Assembly: GCA_022410635.1 (NCBI GenBank)
Contig: JAJVDF010000019.1
Span: forward strand, 3,062,135-3,126,134
Direction: 5' to 3'
Length of the DNA stretch: 64,000 bases
Source: Tretioscincus oriximinensis
Lineage: Eukaryota; Chordata; Lepidosauria; Squamata; Gymnophthalmidae
Made by a program: the position numbers and the translations under genes. Position 1 is the first letter of the stretch; each line of letters starts with the position of its first letter. The notes beneath the pieces are model-generated. The model was not told where the DNA came from. It searched no databases and was given only the letters and a program-made list of their open reading frames with translations. Positions 24,013 through 35,330 of this stretch are shown here, piece by piece.

Positions 24013-26099
24013 ATTTTCATTTCCCACTAATTGACTCATCTACTTTCTTCTTCCTTTTCTTTTCTTTGCATTGGAGAAGGTCACAAAATGACTATGGGAG
24101 AGCAAGCCGGATGAAAACTGGCAAAGGAAGAGGATTTGCTGGTGCCCAAGGGAGGGAAAAGCATGCCAGGAGGGATGTCCCCACCACCACCATGGTCTCT
24201 CTAAGGCCACTGAATTTCTGTAAGACCTAAGGAAGCCTTGGGAAAGGCCATTGGGGCCTCTGGAATACTTTATAGACACAATGGGGCTCAGTAATGCCCA
24301 GTGGGTTCTGAAGAAGGGCCTGTAGAAGACCCATTGGAGCTTCTGGGTGGCCCATCCAGGCTTCTAGAAGGCCTATTATAGCCACAGGAATTCCCAACAA
24401 GGTTTTAGGGAGATCCATGGGGCCTCAGGAAGAGCCATCTGGACCTCTGGAAAGATAATAGACTCCAAACGAAGGCCACTGGTGTCTCTTGAAGGCCTAA
24501 TGGGTCTCAGAAAGGTCCAGAATGGGGAAGCTGGGTGCATGTGGCACCTATTGCCTGAGGGGAATCACATTTCTCTCACCCTTCTTGGCTCTGCCATCCT
24601 CTTGGGTTCTCTTGCAGTGGAATGTTGCCCTGCTTATACACACTTTGATAATAATAAAACCTAAGCAATTACATTTTCTTCATGTGTTCTAACAGTGAAT
24701 AAAATTGAAACTTTTTAAATTAATGGTTATTTGGACATGAGATTATATTAACTTGTACACTGTACAGTATGATTTGAGCTCTCTCCATCTGACAGTGCAT
24801 GAGAAATTCAGGATGGATAAAACTGCGCTGTTAAAAAATGATTAAAATTACTAATGCAGATGTCACTAAACCTATTATTAACCTGTTTTTATTTCAATTA
24901 CTTGCCTTGGCCTTCTGAAAGAGCCTAGAATTGGATTGCTAATAATGTTTGTGGGCAAGGAAGATTTAACAGTAGTACATGGTCATATTATGTATTACTG
25001 AAGTAAGGCTATCCCCATCCAAGTAGAAGCATGATTGACTCCCCATCCTAAATTAATTTTGCAGTCACTTGAGTGAGAGGCAGATAATGTTGGAAATAAA
25101 TGAACGACTAGACAGGCAGATAAAGTGTACTAAAGGGCTATGTAGACCCTTTCAAATTAAGAATTTGGTACTGATAGCTGTATATTCAGTGCCAAATTCT
25201 TGATCTGAAAAGAATAGTAAAGGAATGTAAAGATAAAACTCAGTGGTCAAAATTTAATTCATAGAAGTATATGCAAGAATGGAGTGTATGTGGTCTGACT
25301 TTTTAAGGGATAAAAGTATGAAAGTTATGGAATTAAAGATAAATACAAAATGGGAATAAATATGGCAGAAAGATATTGCTGATGCTTCAGCAAGTAAATA
25401 GCATATTTTACAATCAATCTTGAATAAGGTAAATAACTTCTGTGGAGAGGAAATATGGAAAAAATAATACCAGAAAATGCATTTAAAATCGATTGCTTAT
25501 ATTTTTTTTCTTTTAGTATACTTTTATTCTTATAAATGCAAATCAATATTTAGTACTATTTGTACACTAGGTAAATATTGTTAGACTAATGTATCTATTA
25601 AGATGCCTTTATCTATTTGACAAAATATAAATACTTTTATGAAAGATTCTGCTCATGCATTTTTTAAAATATGTAATTAGAATGGTTTTCATGAAAATTT
25701 CACATATTCTATTTCTTGCCCTTTTCAGAGCTGCTAACTTAATTGTCAAGTGATTCATGTACTAAAATTGACCNCAGATGTGAGGAGACATCCAGATACA
25801 CATATTGATTGCACCATAAGTGATCATCATATAATAAATGGATACATGATGATGTAGCTCAGATGTTTGGGACAGTGGTATGGGGAACAAATAGTGGTAT
25901 CTGGCACAGCACATTCAGGTATTTCTCCAGCACAAAATACTCAGATGTGAATAATTGGCCTTGTTCACACATGGATCCTTACGTTTTTCAGTCCATCTAA
26001 GATGCCATGATACAGTTAAGATCAAGGGAAAGATAGAAGGAGTGGTGAATAGGTAAAACGCTTTTGTTACTGAGGCCAGGAAGTAAGGAGAATGTGTTA
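24013..26099. other. Intronic DNA with a degenerate internal repeat at 24230-24530
   Basis: Between about 24230 and 24530 the pattern GGCCTCTGGAA / GGGCCATTGGGGC recurs with spacing of roughly 30-45 bases, giving a minus-strand frame with repeated MGLLEA- and MGHPEA-like words. This looks like an old minisatellite. The remainder, to 26099, shows no gene or preserved repeat. Confidence 0.4.
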
Positions 26100-26318
26100 T
26101 ACTGGAGGAAAGCATACTTTTCTTATGATAGGATTGTATAAGGGTTCCTGATTGCCGATGCAATCCTTGGAAGGGGGCTGATCTAGCTGGTGCACCTCTG
26201 TGCTCCGAGGAGTACAGAGGCACATGATGCATATCCTGTGCATCCAGGGAGAGGAGNGCCAAAGCCTATAAAAGACTGCAGGACCCCTCCCACTTCCTCT
26301 TTGCCAGGGAGATATCCT

Positions 26319-26858
26319 CCGAAGCAGTGGTGCCATTGTCTTTCGGCTTCGGCATTCTTCATAAAGTGGTAATCAATTTCAGAGAAATAGCCGTGTTAGT
26401 CTAGCAGAAAGTCCAGCAAAGGAGCTAGCAGCACTTTGAGACTAACTTGAGAAAAGTGGTTGGCATAAGCTTTCGTAGACAGGTCTACTTCTTCAGATGC
26501 TGAGGGACTAATGTCAGGGTCAGGTATTTATAGGGAAATGTGTATGGGAGAAGACAAAGCATATGCAACTGTAGGGAGGTGTTGAATTGTCCGAAGCAGT
26601 GGTGCCATTGTCTTTCGGCTTCGGCATTCTTCATAAAGTGGTAATCAATTTCAGAGAAATAGCCGTGTTAGTCTAGCAGAAAGTCCAGCAAAGGAGCTAG
26701 CAGCACTTTGAGACTAACTTGAGAAAAGTGGTTGGCATAAGCTTTCGTAGACAGGTCTACTTCTTCAGATGCTGAGGGACTAATGTCAGGGTCAGGTATT
26801 TATAGGGAAATGTGTATGGGAGAAGACAAAGCATATGCAACTGTAGGGAGGTGTTGAA
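26319..26858. repeat. 272-base tandem duplication
   Basis: The segments 26319-26590 and 26591-26858 are identical by eye over 268 bases. Each starts in the host retroelement (CCGAAGCAGTGGTGCC), crosses the CATAAAGTGG target site and runs through the left arm of the foldback element to GTGTTGAA. The duplication therefore happened after the foldback inserted, or it is an assembly artefact. The lack of divergence means it is recent. Confidence 0.85.
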
Positions 26859-27070
26859 GTTCCTGCTGTAGTTCCTGCTATTCACCTGCAATTCAACACC
26901 TCCCTACAGTTGCATATGCTTTGTCTTCTCCCATACACATTTCCCTATAAATACCTGACCCTGACATTAGTCCCTCAGCATCTGAAGAAGTAGACCTGTC
27001 TACGAAAGCTTATGCCAACCACTTTTCTCAAGTTAGTCTCAAAGTGCTGCTAGCTCCTTTGCTGGACTTT
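26370..27070. mobile_element. Asymmetric foldback element, family J (copy 1)
   Basis: The intact insertion is 26642-27070; 26370-26590 is the duplicated left arm. The left arm starts near TTTCAGAGAAATAGCCGTG and runs through GCAAAGGAGCTAGCAGCAC, CTTTCGTAGACAGG, CTTCTTCAGATGC. The right arm (26892-27070) is its reverse complement but stops at GGACTTT, lacking about 30-40 bases. CATAAAGTGG flanks both sides (26632-26641 and 27071-27080), giving a 10-base target-site duplication. No protein is encoded. The words CGAAAGCT...CTTCTTCAGATGC are familiar from repeats throughout sauropsid genomes, but I cannot name the family. Confidence 0.75.
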
Positions 27071-27895
27071 CATAAAGTGGGCAAAAGAAGACAGAGAGCT
27101 AACTGGCTTCCTGAGAGAGTAAGTCCCAGCCAGCTTGGTAGCTGGCTAAAGTCCTGAAGGGACTTGGGTTTGGGAGATGGGGGATAAGGCAGGATTGTGG
27201 AAGATAACTCCCCTCCTCACAGCAGATAGAAAGGGGGGATCGAGCTGATGGGTGCACATCTTGGCTGGCCAAGAGATAGTCAATAGCCATGGTGGCACAT
27301 ATCCCCTGACTTTCCCTTAGTTGGGGAGAGGCTCCTTAATGGGGTTCAGGGTCACAGAGCTTGCCCTTGGGTATGTGTTGGAAGCCAAACGCAACCTTGA
27401 TTCAAGGAGGGGGGCTCTATACAGGTACGTACTTCGCGAGCTTTATTAAATATGATCCTCTGGATGCTGCCTCAAGCATGGGCTTGAGCAGGGCTCATAA
27501 GGTGTGGGCCAGTTGGTGCCTGCTGGACAGCATGGGCTGGGCAGACTGGTGGGATAGCTGGCTTGCCATGGGAGTGGGCTGTCATGGAGCCACACCACAA
27601 GGGTGTGGTGGAAGTTACCAGGTCAACCCTTGGTGGCTGAGTGGGACTGTTACACACTCCTACCTAATAGAATAGCTATGGCCTATTTCCTCCAATTTGG
27701 TTATGTAAAATACAAATACACTTGCTTACTTTTAAGCACTATGTTCACTTTACTGTGTCTCAAATATCCGAGATGGTTAATGTTATAGTTATGCCTTATT
27801 GAAATGAAATGTTATGTGTTAATAAATTATGTTCTGTTTCCTTAAGTACACGTCTTACATCACTTCCGGGGTGGCTGTCGCTGGCAGTGACACCA

Positions 27896-29712
27896 GACTA
27901 GCTGATGGGCTTAGAATCATTTTGTCAAATCTAAGTATACTGTGGCCTTCCAGCATCCTTATCCAGAGTGCCTTATGAGAGAGCATCACTTAAGTAACTG
28001 ACAGCTGTTTCCCCATTGGAATTTGATACTATGTATAGATACTCTTTGTATTTGTGTGCTTCCATTCAAACTGAAGCAATTAATATATCATAATGTTTGA
28101 TTCAAGTGTAAACCTAAACCATCACCTTTATATGCATGAGATAAAACATCTGCAGTTAAGCTTATATTTTGCTTGCAATTTCAGATACCAGCATGTAAGT
28201 CACCTTTCTCATCTCTATTCTTGTCAACAAGGATATCTTTCCTGTACACAAACAGATACAGTTACACAACTGCATTAAAATAATAAAATCTCTCTGATTT
28301 CATTGAGCTCTGTTCAAGTGTGAACTGTTCAAGTCATCCTGTTGTGTTAGATAAGGGAACTGAACTGATTCTCACAAATCAGTTGTAAAATTGCTGTGGT
28401 CAAGCAACTATCAACTAGTTGAAATGTGACATATTCAGTGTACAGTATGTGACACAAACCTCTCTCATATTAACCTAAATATTATATATCCTTACCTTCC
28501 ATATATTTAAATTAATACTGTAGTTTGGTATACCTCTTAGAACCAGAAAATGGAAAGATGTCATAGCTTAACATGGTTGAAATTAATAAATAGAATTAAC
28601 AAACTGATTTGTGTGTTAAAACACGCAAAAACATCACTGCTAAAACCGAATAGTAGTGTTAACTGTGATCCATCAATTCTGAATGTGTACCATTGTGAAA
28701 TAAATTATCTTATTGCTAAACAGAATTTAAATAAGTAAAATTATTCCTTAAATCAGGCAGGAAAACGTTTCCCAGCCTTTAATGTCACAGCTACAAATTC
28801 ATCAAGACATAATCTTANGAGCTTATCAGACCGAGAATCAGCAAAACCAGGAGAAATGGAACAAACAAAACGATTTCCAGGAGGCAAAATCTGTCTGCCC
28901 AAAGGATATCACATTTGGGTCAAGGGTTATGGATACCGAATGCTAAACAACTCATCATTATACTACACAAAGGACAAGGAATTATAAAGGTCCTTAAGTT
29001 CCAACCAATTTTGTTAGAGCAAGAAAATTACATGCCAAGTTTGAAATGGACATATGAATATATGAATGAAATAAAAGTTGGTTTGTTTTTTTAAAAGATT
29101 ATTTCACTATTCCTTTTTACAAACAGAAATTAATGCAGCAGCCCCCACCTTTCTTTTGCAAAGGACTAAACAGTGAAATGAAAAATGAACTCCAAGAGAT
29201 TAAGCAATGATAATGTCATTTCCAAGTTCACCGAATACATTGAAACATAAATTTATTTTGATTTATTTATATGCTGTCCCTAAACCTAAAAAGTATTCTA
29301 CATGTCTTAAAAATACAGGCTATGGAGCATGTATTGAAGAAGGTTTTAAATCAAATGTGGGATCAGGTCCATAGTCTGCAAGCAGTCCTCGTCTTCTGAC
29401 CTGCTTCCTCCATGCACATTTTTATGTATACGTATATGCGTATGAGAAGGAGAAAGAGAGAAAGAAAAGTATGTCAGGGAAAAAGAAATATTTGCATGCA
29501 TGTGTTTGAAAGAAGGTGAGGGATATATGTGAACAACATTTCTTCTAAGTGACAGGAAGGGGGATGAGGAATGAATCCTGAGAAGAAGGAGTAGAATCTG
29601 GTTTTCATACCACCACCACCCTCTTTTCCAGAATGGCTTATAAGATTACCGTAATTTTCACCTGAACGTTTACATCTACCTACCACCCACCCACACATCG
29701 TGGAGGTTCCCA
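27896..29712. other. AT-rich intronic DNA, no gene seen
   Basis: No exon or RNA gene was recognised. A short fragment at 29240-29320 (TTATTTATATGCTGTCC) resembles the start of family C-like repeats. Two (TGA-broken) open frames have no domains. Confidence 0.45.
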
Positions 29713-29972
29713 TTTATTTATTTGTTTATTTGTTTGTTTGTACTTATATCCCGGCCAATACACAAAGGTCTCAGGACAGCCAACCATAGGGTGGCGCACA
29801 TAGCTTTTGTTTTTTTCCCTACAACAGACACCTTGTGGAGTAGGTGGGGCTGAGAGAGTTCTAAAGAACTGTGACTGGCCCAAGGTCACCCAGCTGGCTT
29901 TCATGGAGGAGTGGGGAATCAAACCGGGACACTACCAGATAAAAGTCCAACACTCTACCACTACACCAAAAT
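29713..29972 (-). mobile_element. tRNA-derived SINE, head type A, minus strand
   Basis: The reverse complement gives TTTTGGTGTAGTGGTAGAGTG at the head, then CCCGGTTTGATTCCCC, GGTGACCTTGGGCCAGTCAC, CCCCACCTACTCCACAAGG and a CCGGGATATAAGTAC end with an AAAC/AAAT tail (29713-29740 on the + strand). It is the same family as 14701-14940. The A and B boxes are recognisable. Confidence 0.85.
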
Positions 29973-30004
29973 TATCTACACACAAAATTTCTTTCTCCCC
30001 TGAA

Positions 30005-30110
30005 CAGCTGGGTTTTCTGAAACTGAAGCCAGTAGAGGGCACTCGCCTCTCTCCACTGTTGACACAATCAAAGACTTGTGTTTTTTAACCACTGCATCAC
30101 CGTTCCTCAC
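30005..30110 (-). mobile_element. SINE fragment, head type B
   Basis: GAAGCCAGTAGAGGGCACTCGCC and TCTCCACTGTTGACAC match the 5' half of the minus-strand type B SINEs at 3989-4225 and 40790-41010. The 3' tail is missing because it directly abuts a type A SINE. Confidence 0.45.
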
Positions 30111-30784
30111 GGTGGAAGGTAAAAGGACCTTATCTATTCATGCAGATGTGAGAGGAGTGTGAGAGAGTACTGGAAAGCCCAGGACCATCCTTCTAGAATG
30201 CCCGTTGAGGACTGATTTTGGCAAGAAAGAGTGAAAACTTTCTCCCTCCACAACCTACTCCAAACAGTTCCTTGTGCCACATCATACTTTGATTAACCTC
30301 AGTGCTGACAAAATCTGAATAAAGGTCCAGGATAAAGATACTGGAGAAGACAGTCCATATGGTAATACATTTTGATGTTTCATCTCACAGGGATTCTGCA
30401 AATAGATTATCTCCACGTTTTATGACTGGAAAAATGAATTTTCTATCTTAGTGACAATTGTTCTCCCTCTCACTTTTTTATGCTATTTTGTTTTCAGCTT
30501 CACTCTTTATTGTTTTTATCTCTATGTTGTTTTATTTGCAAAGCCTTCAGAAAAGCCTTCAAAAATACGGGTGTGGGTTAAGTTCATAGATGCTTCTGCC
30601 AGGCAATGTTGGGAAAGCTGCAGTGGCAGTGGCCCTGTTGGCAGGCAGTCATTTTGTGCATGGTTCAGAGTAGGTGGTGGTGTATGGGTGATCTGGCAGA
30701 AGTCATAGGGGACTGGATTACAGTCCCTGCCTCATGGTGTTTGGTTAGCAGTCTGTTCACCATGATGCAGTGTATTAATATAGG
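30111..30784. other. Intronic DNA, no gene seen
   Basis: Nothing recognisable was found. Open frames at 30451-30708 and 30606-30806 have no domains. Confidence 0.5.
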
Positions 30785-31045
30785 CCTTCTGCAGACGACA
30801 GAGTAAAAAATCACAATATTCTTAAAATCCAAAATAACCCAATCACGAGTCAATGCATAGCTCTTTTATCCTTTCACAGACAAACTATTAGTAAGCCTGT
30901 GCAATAGATGAGAGGACAATTGGGAACGAAATGCTGAGGAATACTGGGCATGCCCAGAAATTTGGAGCATGCCCAGTTATATTTTCTTGTGCAGCATCTT
31001 CTTGTGGTATCCTAGTAATCCCATTAAGAAGATACACACAGAGAA
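30785..31045 (+). repeat. Interspersed repeat family E, copy 2 (partial)
   Basis: The blocks AAAATCCAAAATAACCCAATC, CCTTTCACAGACAAACTATTA, TGCAATAGATGAG and GCATCTTCTTGTGG.ATCC follow the order seen at 16125-16400 and 60295-60550. The second half of the family is missing. Confidence 0.5.
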
Positions 31046-31429
31046 GGTTTCTTGACCCTGTGGCCATTGGCATGGCGATTTGGGGATTTTTAGGAATGAT
31101 GCCTGCCTGAATAAATGAGCTATAGAATATTCTGGGGGAAATGATGCTTAGTCCAAGTTGAGTGCCAAAAGTCTATTAGAAGGCATCATGGAGACACCAA
31201 GATTGCACTACAAAAGAGGTAGAAAGACGGTGTGTGCACGTGACCTAAGATTCCCTTATTCTTACAATTGTGGGCTTTGAAACAAAAACAAATCACCAGA
31301 CAAAACTGAATATTTTCTCAAATGCAAACATAATTTTAATATGTACCTTGTAATCATCCTGTTGAAATTAAGGACACGGGGGAAGGTGGCTTACAATAAA
31401 TTTGTAAGTGAAATTTCTATGATTCTATA
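31046..31429. other. Intronic DNA, no gene seen
   Basis: No exon or repeat was recognised. The last 20 bases (TTTCTATGATTCTATAG) resemble the CR1 end repeat and could be a remnant of another CR1 tail. Confidence 0.45.
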
Positions 31430-31613
31430 GTCAGGGTGATAAATCAGTGGAACAGTTTGCCACAGGGGGTGGTGAGTTCGCCTTCCCTGGAAGTTTTCAA
31501 ACAGAGACTGGACAGTCATCTGTCTGGGATGGTTTAATGAATCCTGCATCGAGCAGGGGGTTGGATCCGATGACCCTGGAGGTCCCTTCCGACTCTATGA
31601 TTCTATGATTCTA
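31430..31613 (+). mobile_element. CR1 LINE 3' end (classical sauropsid type)
   Basis: The blocks GGAACAGTTTGCCACAGGGG, GGAAGTTTTCAAACAGAGAC, TGGACAGTCATCTGTCTGGG and GGAGGTCCCTTCCGACTC end in two copies of TATGATTC, the terminal octamer repeat of bird and reptile CR1. It is 5'-truncated to about 185 bases and is a different lineage from the LINE tails at 1279, 13979, 36295 and 53577. Confidence 0.9.
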
Positions 31614-32782
31614 CAGCAATAGTACATTGTGGAAATCAATCTGAAGGATGAAAGTTCTGTCCAGCAATTTCATTAATTTAATTCATTTGCTGTGTTTATA
31701 TATTTCATTCAACTACAAGATATCTTAGTTTAGTTTACGTATTATAAATGGTTACCATTTAAGTAATAGAATGCAATAAAATCTCTACTGGCGAATCTGA
31801 CAATTGAAAGGTTTAAACTAAAAAATAGTATGTGTGCCTTTCTTTGGTCCATATCAGAGTGTGCAAGAGAAAGACCTGTGTAGCATATTATGCTGGAATG
31901 CTAGTAAATGTAGAAAGGCTGATCTAATTTTGTTTGGTACCATATCAAAACAGTCTGAAAAGCATGCTACATCAATATTTCTCTGAGGTGAGTACCTAGG
32001 AAGGAATGGTTGTAGTTCAGTTGTAGAACAAAGTTTTGGAAAATGGAGGGATACAGGTTTGGCCTTCAGCCTGTTCCTAGAAGAAGGCATTGACGAAAAC
32101 ACTTTTGCCAAGGAAACTGCATAGTAGTTCCTTCTCATCCCAACTTCTCTTGGCTGTATTATTTCTGAAATGTGTTTAGAATATGTCTATGAAATGCACT
32201 GCTGGGCTTCTTTATTCGATCAAAGGCATTCTCTGGCCTTTAATGTGAATCATAGAAAGAAGGAAACATAATATTCACAGACTACCAACTCCACGTCACA
32301 TTTCAGCTGTCCTCTTTAAATGTGCACAAATGTGGCTATACAAATACACACACATACAGGTATATATATTATTGCTGTTATTCAGTAACAAGTCAAAGAT
32401 GCTAAGTTGCAAATCAAAACCACTTTGGGAAATGCTGAATATTCAATATATCAGGAAAGCATTTTTAATGCATTAAAATGCATTTGGCTGCTTATTGTGA
32501 AGCTAGAAGTTCTAAATCAAAGAGAAGTAAATTTACCTTCATTAAATAATATGCCAGTTTTACAACATTATTGATATTCAATAACAATTGTGCATTATAA
32601 ATATTAAATATTAGATTAGGCTTTGTAAGCATTTCTTGATGTTTAGGGGGTTATACTGCAGGGATTGCAATTTTAACAGATACCACTTTGTATTGTGCTG
32701 ATCTATTTTATAATGTAATAGCTTTTATAGTTTTTTATCTAAAATTTTATCTGAAATTGTGCTGCCTTTTGGTGGAAGGGGC
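31614..32782. other. AT-rich intronic DNA, no gene seen
   Basis: No exon, RNA gene or preserved repeat was recognised. Confidence 0.5.
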
Positions 32783-32788
32783 ATTGTG

Positions 32789-32820
<32 letters not shown>

Positions 32821-32831
32821 TGCATGCATGT
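32783..32831. repeat. (GT)n-(GCGT)n microsatellite
   Basis: About nine GT units are followed by about six GCGT units and two GCAT units. It is compound and probably length-polymorphic. Confidence 0.9.
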
Positions 32832-33087
32832 GATCTAAGGCTGCAAGGGGGGTTCAACATGAAAAAGAAGCTATGATAAATGCTTCCAATCCTGCAGCTG
32901 AGACAAAGCTAATCTCAGGTGCTCTTGTTGATTATTAGATGGTGTCTTACACTATAGCTGGATATTGTGTTACAAATATTTGCTGGAAAAAGTGCAATGA
33001 CAGCCCATTCTAGGCTACCACACCTGGATCCCCACAATTATGCTTGGCAAATTTCCCCAAATCGTTTGGTTTTTTTTTTTTTTTTTT

Positions 33088-33201
33088 GAAAACTGGGGGT
33101 GCCTCCCAGTTTTTTCTGAGGAATATTTTTTTTTTTAAAAAGTTTGTTTTTATTTTTTTTTCCTCAGAAAAAACCAGGAGGCACCCCAAAAATGGGTTTT
33201 C
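33088..33201. repeat. Long hairpin, family H
   Basis: The arms at 33088-33123 and 33160-33201 are inverted copies: GGGGTGCCTCC and GTTTTTTCTGAGGAA each recur in reverse complement, with a T/A-rich loop. The right arm has about six extra bases. A poly-T run precedes it. It is followed by AAAAAGGGGTCATCT, which is repeated at 55470-55486. Confidence 0.6.
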
Positions 33202-34094
33202 AACCCCACCAAAAAGGGGTCATCTGGTCAGCCTAGTTGTTAGATAAACAATGCACACTATTAACATGACTATTGCTTTNTGTGTCAACATTCTATTCAG
33301 ACATTTCTTAAATATTTCATTAAAAATCAAGCCTTGTATCAACACTATTTAAGGATATTTGGTAGAANCATGGCTGAGAGAAATCTGGTGGATAAAAGAA
33401 ATCCATAAATGAATTTATTTTACTTTGTATGTAAAGAAGGTTATCATAAGCATCCACAGCTCACAGAAATTTATTATCTAACATATGTTAGGGAGAGATT
33501 CTGAGGGTACTGAAATATATCATTATATTTTGAATTATGTTTTCCTTTAAGGATCAGGGCATCATTTGATTAGCTTTTTCCTTAACAGTAATAAGTCATT
33601 ATAGAAATGTACTCTATCATTTTGGTTTTAAAATCAGCTGAGTGAAAAAGGTTATTTTTTTATCAATTAACTTTCAAAGCTTGCTGCAAAATGAATTTCT
33701 TTGCAGATAAATTCTGAGCAATATTATATTCTCAGATTAGTTTGCTTCCATTTTCCTTGCTGACAATCAGTTACTCTTAAGGGGATGCTGGAAGAATCAT
33801 GTTTACAACACAACTGAAAGTTCTACTTCAGCAGGCAAGATACATATTTTTGAAAGTATTGCATTTGATTAGGGTTCACAATTAAAATGGTAACCAATGG
33901 ATATGGAAAAGAGGAATGCTCATCAGGTACATATAGTACTTGCAGCACCTGGAGAATTCCCCCCCCCCCCCCACATACATTAAAGCTGCAAAAGTTGAAT
34001 TCCATTTCTGTAACCCTCCATTAGATGGAACATAATCCCCATCATTCCTATTTGCTAAGTCAGNGGACCACTAGGTGCTGGTCAGAAGAAGACA
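33202..34094. other. Intronic DNA, no gene seen
   Basis: Only a poly-C run of about 14 bases at 33959-33972 stands out. No exon or preserved repeat was recognised. Confidence 0.5.
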
Positions 34095-34310
34095 AAGAGT
34101 TCATTTTTATACCTGACTTTTCTTAACTCGAAGAGACCTAAAGTGACTTATATAACCTCCTTTTTACAATGAACATCTTNTGAAGTAGGTGAGACTGAGA
34201 TTGTTCCAAAGAACCGTCAGTAGCCCAATGTCACCCAACTGTGTTCATCAAGGATAAGGAATTGAACTAAGAGACTATCAGATAGGAATCTGACACTTTA
34301 ACAAGACTTG
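34095..34310 (-). mobile_element. tRNA-derived SINE, head type A, minus strand, diverged
   Basis: In reverse complement the order is GTTAAAGTGTCAGATTCC, TTCAATTCCTTATCC, GGTGACATTGGGCTAC, CTCACCTACTTCA, then a tail with AGGTATAAAAATGAAC. The tail resembles the tail of type B SINEs more than that of the copy at 14701-14940. Confidence 0.7.
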
Positions 34311-34845
34311 AAGTATATAAAGGCACACCTCTTATATTTGGACCTTGTAGAAGATACATTCGTTTGGCATGCTGAGATGAGAGTGCTTGCTGTCACCCTG
34401 AGAAGATGANGAAAACAGTCAAATAGCCCACTTTCTCTTCTCGGTTTCTTTAATATTGTCTAGTGTGACTCCTGCATAGTGCAAACTTTCAAGGTTGTTC
34501 TTCAATTCTCTAACAAAAGACAAACTAGGGATGTCAAGGATAAGTAATTAAAATAGCATATTAAAAGCTATAAGCATTGACAGCTAAACACCATCAGTTA
34601 ATTACTTGTCACTGATCATCCGAGATTTTTTTCAAATGTTCAAACCTAAGGTAACTCAAATGCTGATTGGAGCAAAAAATTAGAACATTTGGGGGAAGTG
34701 TAAAGTTTGAAAGCCCATTGGTCCAAGGGGCCAGGGTCAGAGTATAAAAGGAATATATATCAGCTGACAAATTGCTTCAGTTCTGCATAGAACTGAGAAA
34801 ATAAATTGCTTTCAAAGCACTTAGTGAAAGCATTGTGTGTGTGAG
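34311..34845. other. Intronic DNA, no gene seen
   Basis: No exon or repeat was recognised. It ends in GTGTGTGTGAG directly before the assembly gap. Confidence 0.5.
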
Positions 34846-35330
34846 NNNNNNNNNNNNNNNNNNNNNNNNNNNNNNNNNNNNNNNNNNNNNNNNNNNNNNN
34901 NNNNNNNNNNNNNNNNNNNNNNNNNNNNNNNNNNNNNNNNNNNNNNNNNNNNNNNNNNNNNNNNNNNNNNNNNNNNNNNNNNNNNNNNNNNNNNNNNNNN
35001 NNNNNNNNNNNNNNNNNNNNNNNNNNNNNNNNNNNNNNNNNNNNNNNNNNNNNNNNNNNNNNNNNNNNNNNNNNNNNNNNNNNNNNNNNNNNNNNNNNNN
35101 NNNNNNNNNNNNNNNNNNNNNNNNNNNNNNNNNNNNNNNNNNNNNNNNNNNNNNNNNNNNNNNNNNNNNNNNNNNNNNNNNNNNNNNNNNNNNNNNNNNN
35201 NNNNNNNNNNNNNNNNNNNNNNNNNNNNNNNNNNNNNNNNNNNNNNNNNNNNNNNNNNNNNNNNNNNNNNNNNNNNNNNNNNNNNNNNNNNNNNNNNNNN
35301 NNNNNNNNNNNNNNNNNNNNNNNNNNNNNN
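34846..35330. other. Assembly gap (485 N)
   Basis: This is a run of N. The left side ends in a short GT run and the right side starts GAGAGA, so a GT/GA microsatellite probably caused the break. The long open frames reported across it are meaningless because N was read as open sequence. Confidence 0.95.

Larger units (their letters stand above)
26100..27895 (+). mobile_element. Ngaro/DIRS-like retrotransposon remnant, internally deleted
   Basis: The left part (about 26100-26369) carries a TATA box in AAGCCTATAAAAGACTGCAG followed by CCTCCCACTTCCTCTTTGCC, matching the leader of the complete copy (TTTTTTAAAAGACCCC then CACCACTTCCTGTC near 42605-42650). The right part (27081-27895) aligns with the minus-strand copy at 6693-7610 through GAGCTTGCCCTTGGG, and ends with TTAATAAATTATG and GGGGTGGCTGTCGCTGG. 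The coding middle is gone. A foldback element with a tandem duplication has inserted between the two parts. Confidence 0.6.

Noticed and set aside
28740..29070. Sequence with exon-like base composition
   Set aside because: All frames are interrupted by stops and no protein family was recognised.
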